A stretch of DNA of 64,000 bases from Mycoplasma nasistruthionis (GTDB taxonomy: Bacteria; Bacillota_I; Bacilli_A; Mycoplasmatales; Metamycoplasmataceae): NCBI RefSeq assembly GCF_006228185.1, contig NZ_CP040825.1, positions 124,001-188,000 of the forward strand, in the 5' to 3' direction. Shown one piece after another: positions 63,066 to 64,000 of the stretch. Each line of letters opens with the position of its first letter. Position 1 is the stretch's first letter. The notes under the pieces are model-generated. The model saw only the letters and a list, made by a program, of their open reading frames with translations, ran no database searches and was not told the origin of the DNA. The position numbers and the translations under genes are program-made.

Positions 63066-64000
63066 ATGAATAAATCAAAAAAGTTTAAATGAATTGCATC
63101 TGCTTCATTGTTGCTTTTTTCCGCAACAATGACTTCTGCTTTGGTTTCATGCGGTGATGTTGCTGTTCAAGATAATAAAGCTAAGCCTGAAGCTAATGAA
63201 CTAGCTTTACAAGCTCATTCTTTAAATCAAAACATTTTATATAAAGATAAAATGGAAACAAACGCTTCTGAAGCAGTGGCTGAGAATTTTATCTTTGATA
63301 ACTTAGATAAAAATAAATATGAAGTTAAAATAGTTTCAATTGAAGTTGATCAACAAAATGCTGGTAGTGTTTATTTATCATATAACTTGATATACAAAGA
63401 AAATCCTTCTTATTTTGAAAACTTTACAGTTTCAATTGGTGGTTTCAAAGATTATGTAAGCCCTGATGTTGTTTATCAAAATAAACTGCTAGAAATAAAA
63501 AGAAACCTAGATCAAGCAGTAGACAGCGTGTTTGTTTCATTTAACAAACAACCGAATGAAATATTAGTTACTGAATTAACTAGAGACAATGTTGTTTTTA
63601 ATGGTTATGATAAAAGCAAATATACTCCTGTGATTACAGAGTTTAGCTTAGTTGATTCAAATATCAAAGTCAAATTCGTTTTAAGAGAAAATGAATTCAA
63701 TGAAATTATTTCAGTTGAAAAAGAAGTTGACAATGCTAACTTTTTAACAGCTGAAACAGCTTCAAAATTAGCTAATGATCAATTAAAATCAGTTAACGCA
63801 ACTTTAACTCTTTTACCAGCTGAATCATTAACTATTGATGTAGTTAATGATAATTTTGAATTTTCGGGTTTTGATTCTGAGATATATCAAGTAGTTGATT
63901 TACAAATACAACGTTTTGAAACTTCTTTGGCAATTTCATATAGGCTAAAAAATAAAATTTACACAACAGATGTTATATCTACAACTACAAAAACTCAGGA
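63066..64000 (+). CDS. Repeat-containing lipoprotein (continues past the window)
   Basis: 311 residues visible, open at the window end. Lipoprotein signal MNKSKKFKWIASASLLLF...SALVSC (Cys about 29). Then at least three similar modules of roughly 85-100 residues, each with a NFxFxxxD...Y turn followed by beta strands: NFIFDNLDKNKYEVKIV, NVVFNGYDKSKYTPVIT and NFEFSGFDSEIYQVVDL. They resemble Lipoprotein_17-type domains, also seen in the phospholipase protein. RBS AAAAGAGG. Function unknown; probably a surface adhesin or variable lipoprotein. Confidence 0.85.

Overview
The window comes from a mollicute of the Mycoplasma (Mycoplasmopsis) type. Base composition is very AT-rich, UGA must be read as tryptophan to keep almost every long gene open (translation table 4), there is no cell-wall machinery, and many genes encode lipoproteins or long anchored surface proteins. 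All gene coordinates below assume UGA = Trp. The combination of sialidase, comEA/comEC and large repeat proteins would fit the hominis/synoviae side of the genus, but that placement is inference.

Layout. 1-3.8 kb: tail of an unknown gene, then hisS and aspS. 3.8-18.0 kb: a divergent pair of giant surface proteins. One (minus strand) begins with a phosphatidylinositol-specific phospholipase C domain and ends in a membrane anchor. The other (plus strand, about 2,765 residues) is a stalk of three-helix repeats. 18.0-18.7 kb: a candidate small RNA with a terminator and an alternative pairing, then tRNA-His. 18.7-25.1 kb: an ABC-2 type transporter operon with four exported proteins. 25.1-31.4 kb: upp, a strongly promoted candidate non-coding RNA, comEA/comEC, holA, an unknown gene and tmcAL. 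31.4-41.5 kb: housekeeping genes (rpmF, ruvAB, secDF, recU, HU, obgE, tpiA) and tRNA-Ser. 41.7-43.0 kb: an IS3-family element. 43.1-49.5 kb: two tandem azoreductases, uvrC, rpsD-rpmE, a helical lipoprotein and mscL. 49.8-53.6 kb: a dcw remnant with mraZ, rsmH, an FtsA-like gene and a strongly degenerate FtsZ-like gene. 53.7-58.9 kb: trpS, thrS, a membrane protein, a PTS EIIB-EIIA protein lacking both EIIA histidines, and rplJ-rplL with a leader. 59.2-64.0 kb: a sialidase, a collagen-like lipoprotein and the start of a repeat lipoprotein.

The surface genes suggest a host-interaction set: phospholipase, sialidase, collagen mimic, a GA/FIVAR-like stalk, and two (TA)10 tracts next to surface-gene starts that could allow variable expression. 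Housekeeping genes form short operons with overlapping starts and clear Rho-independent hairpins between converging units.

Five plus-strand genes (the giant repeat protein, secDF, obgE, uvrC and the FtsZ-like gene) are each broken by what looks like a single missing A in a run of A. The uniform pattern, which includes housekeeping genes such as secDF and obgE, points first to assembly error, but phase variation or slippage should be excluded by resequencing.
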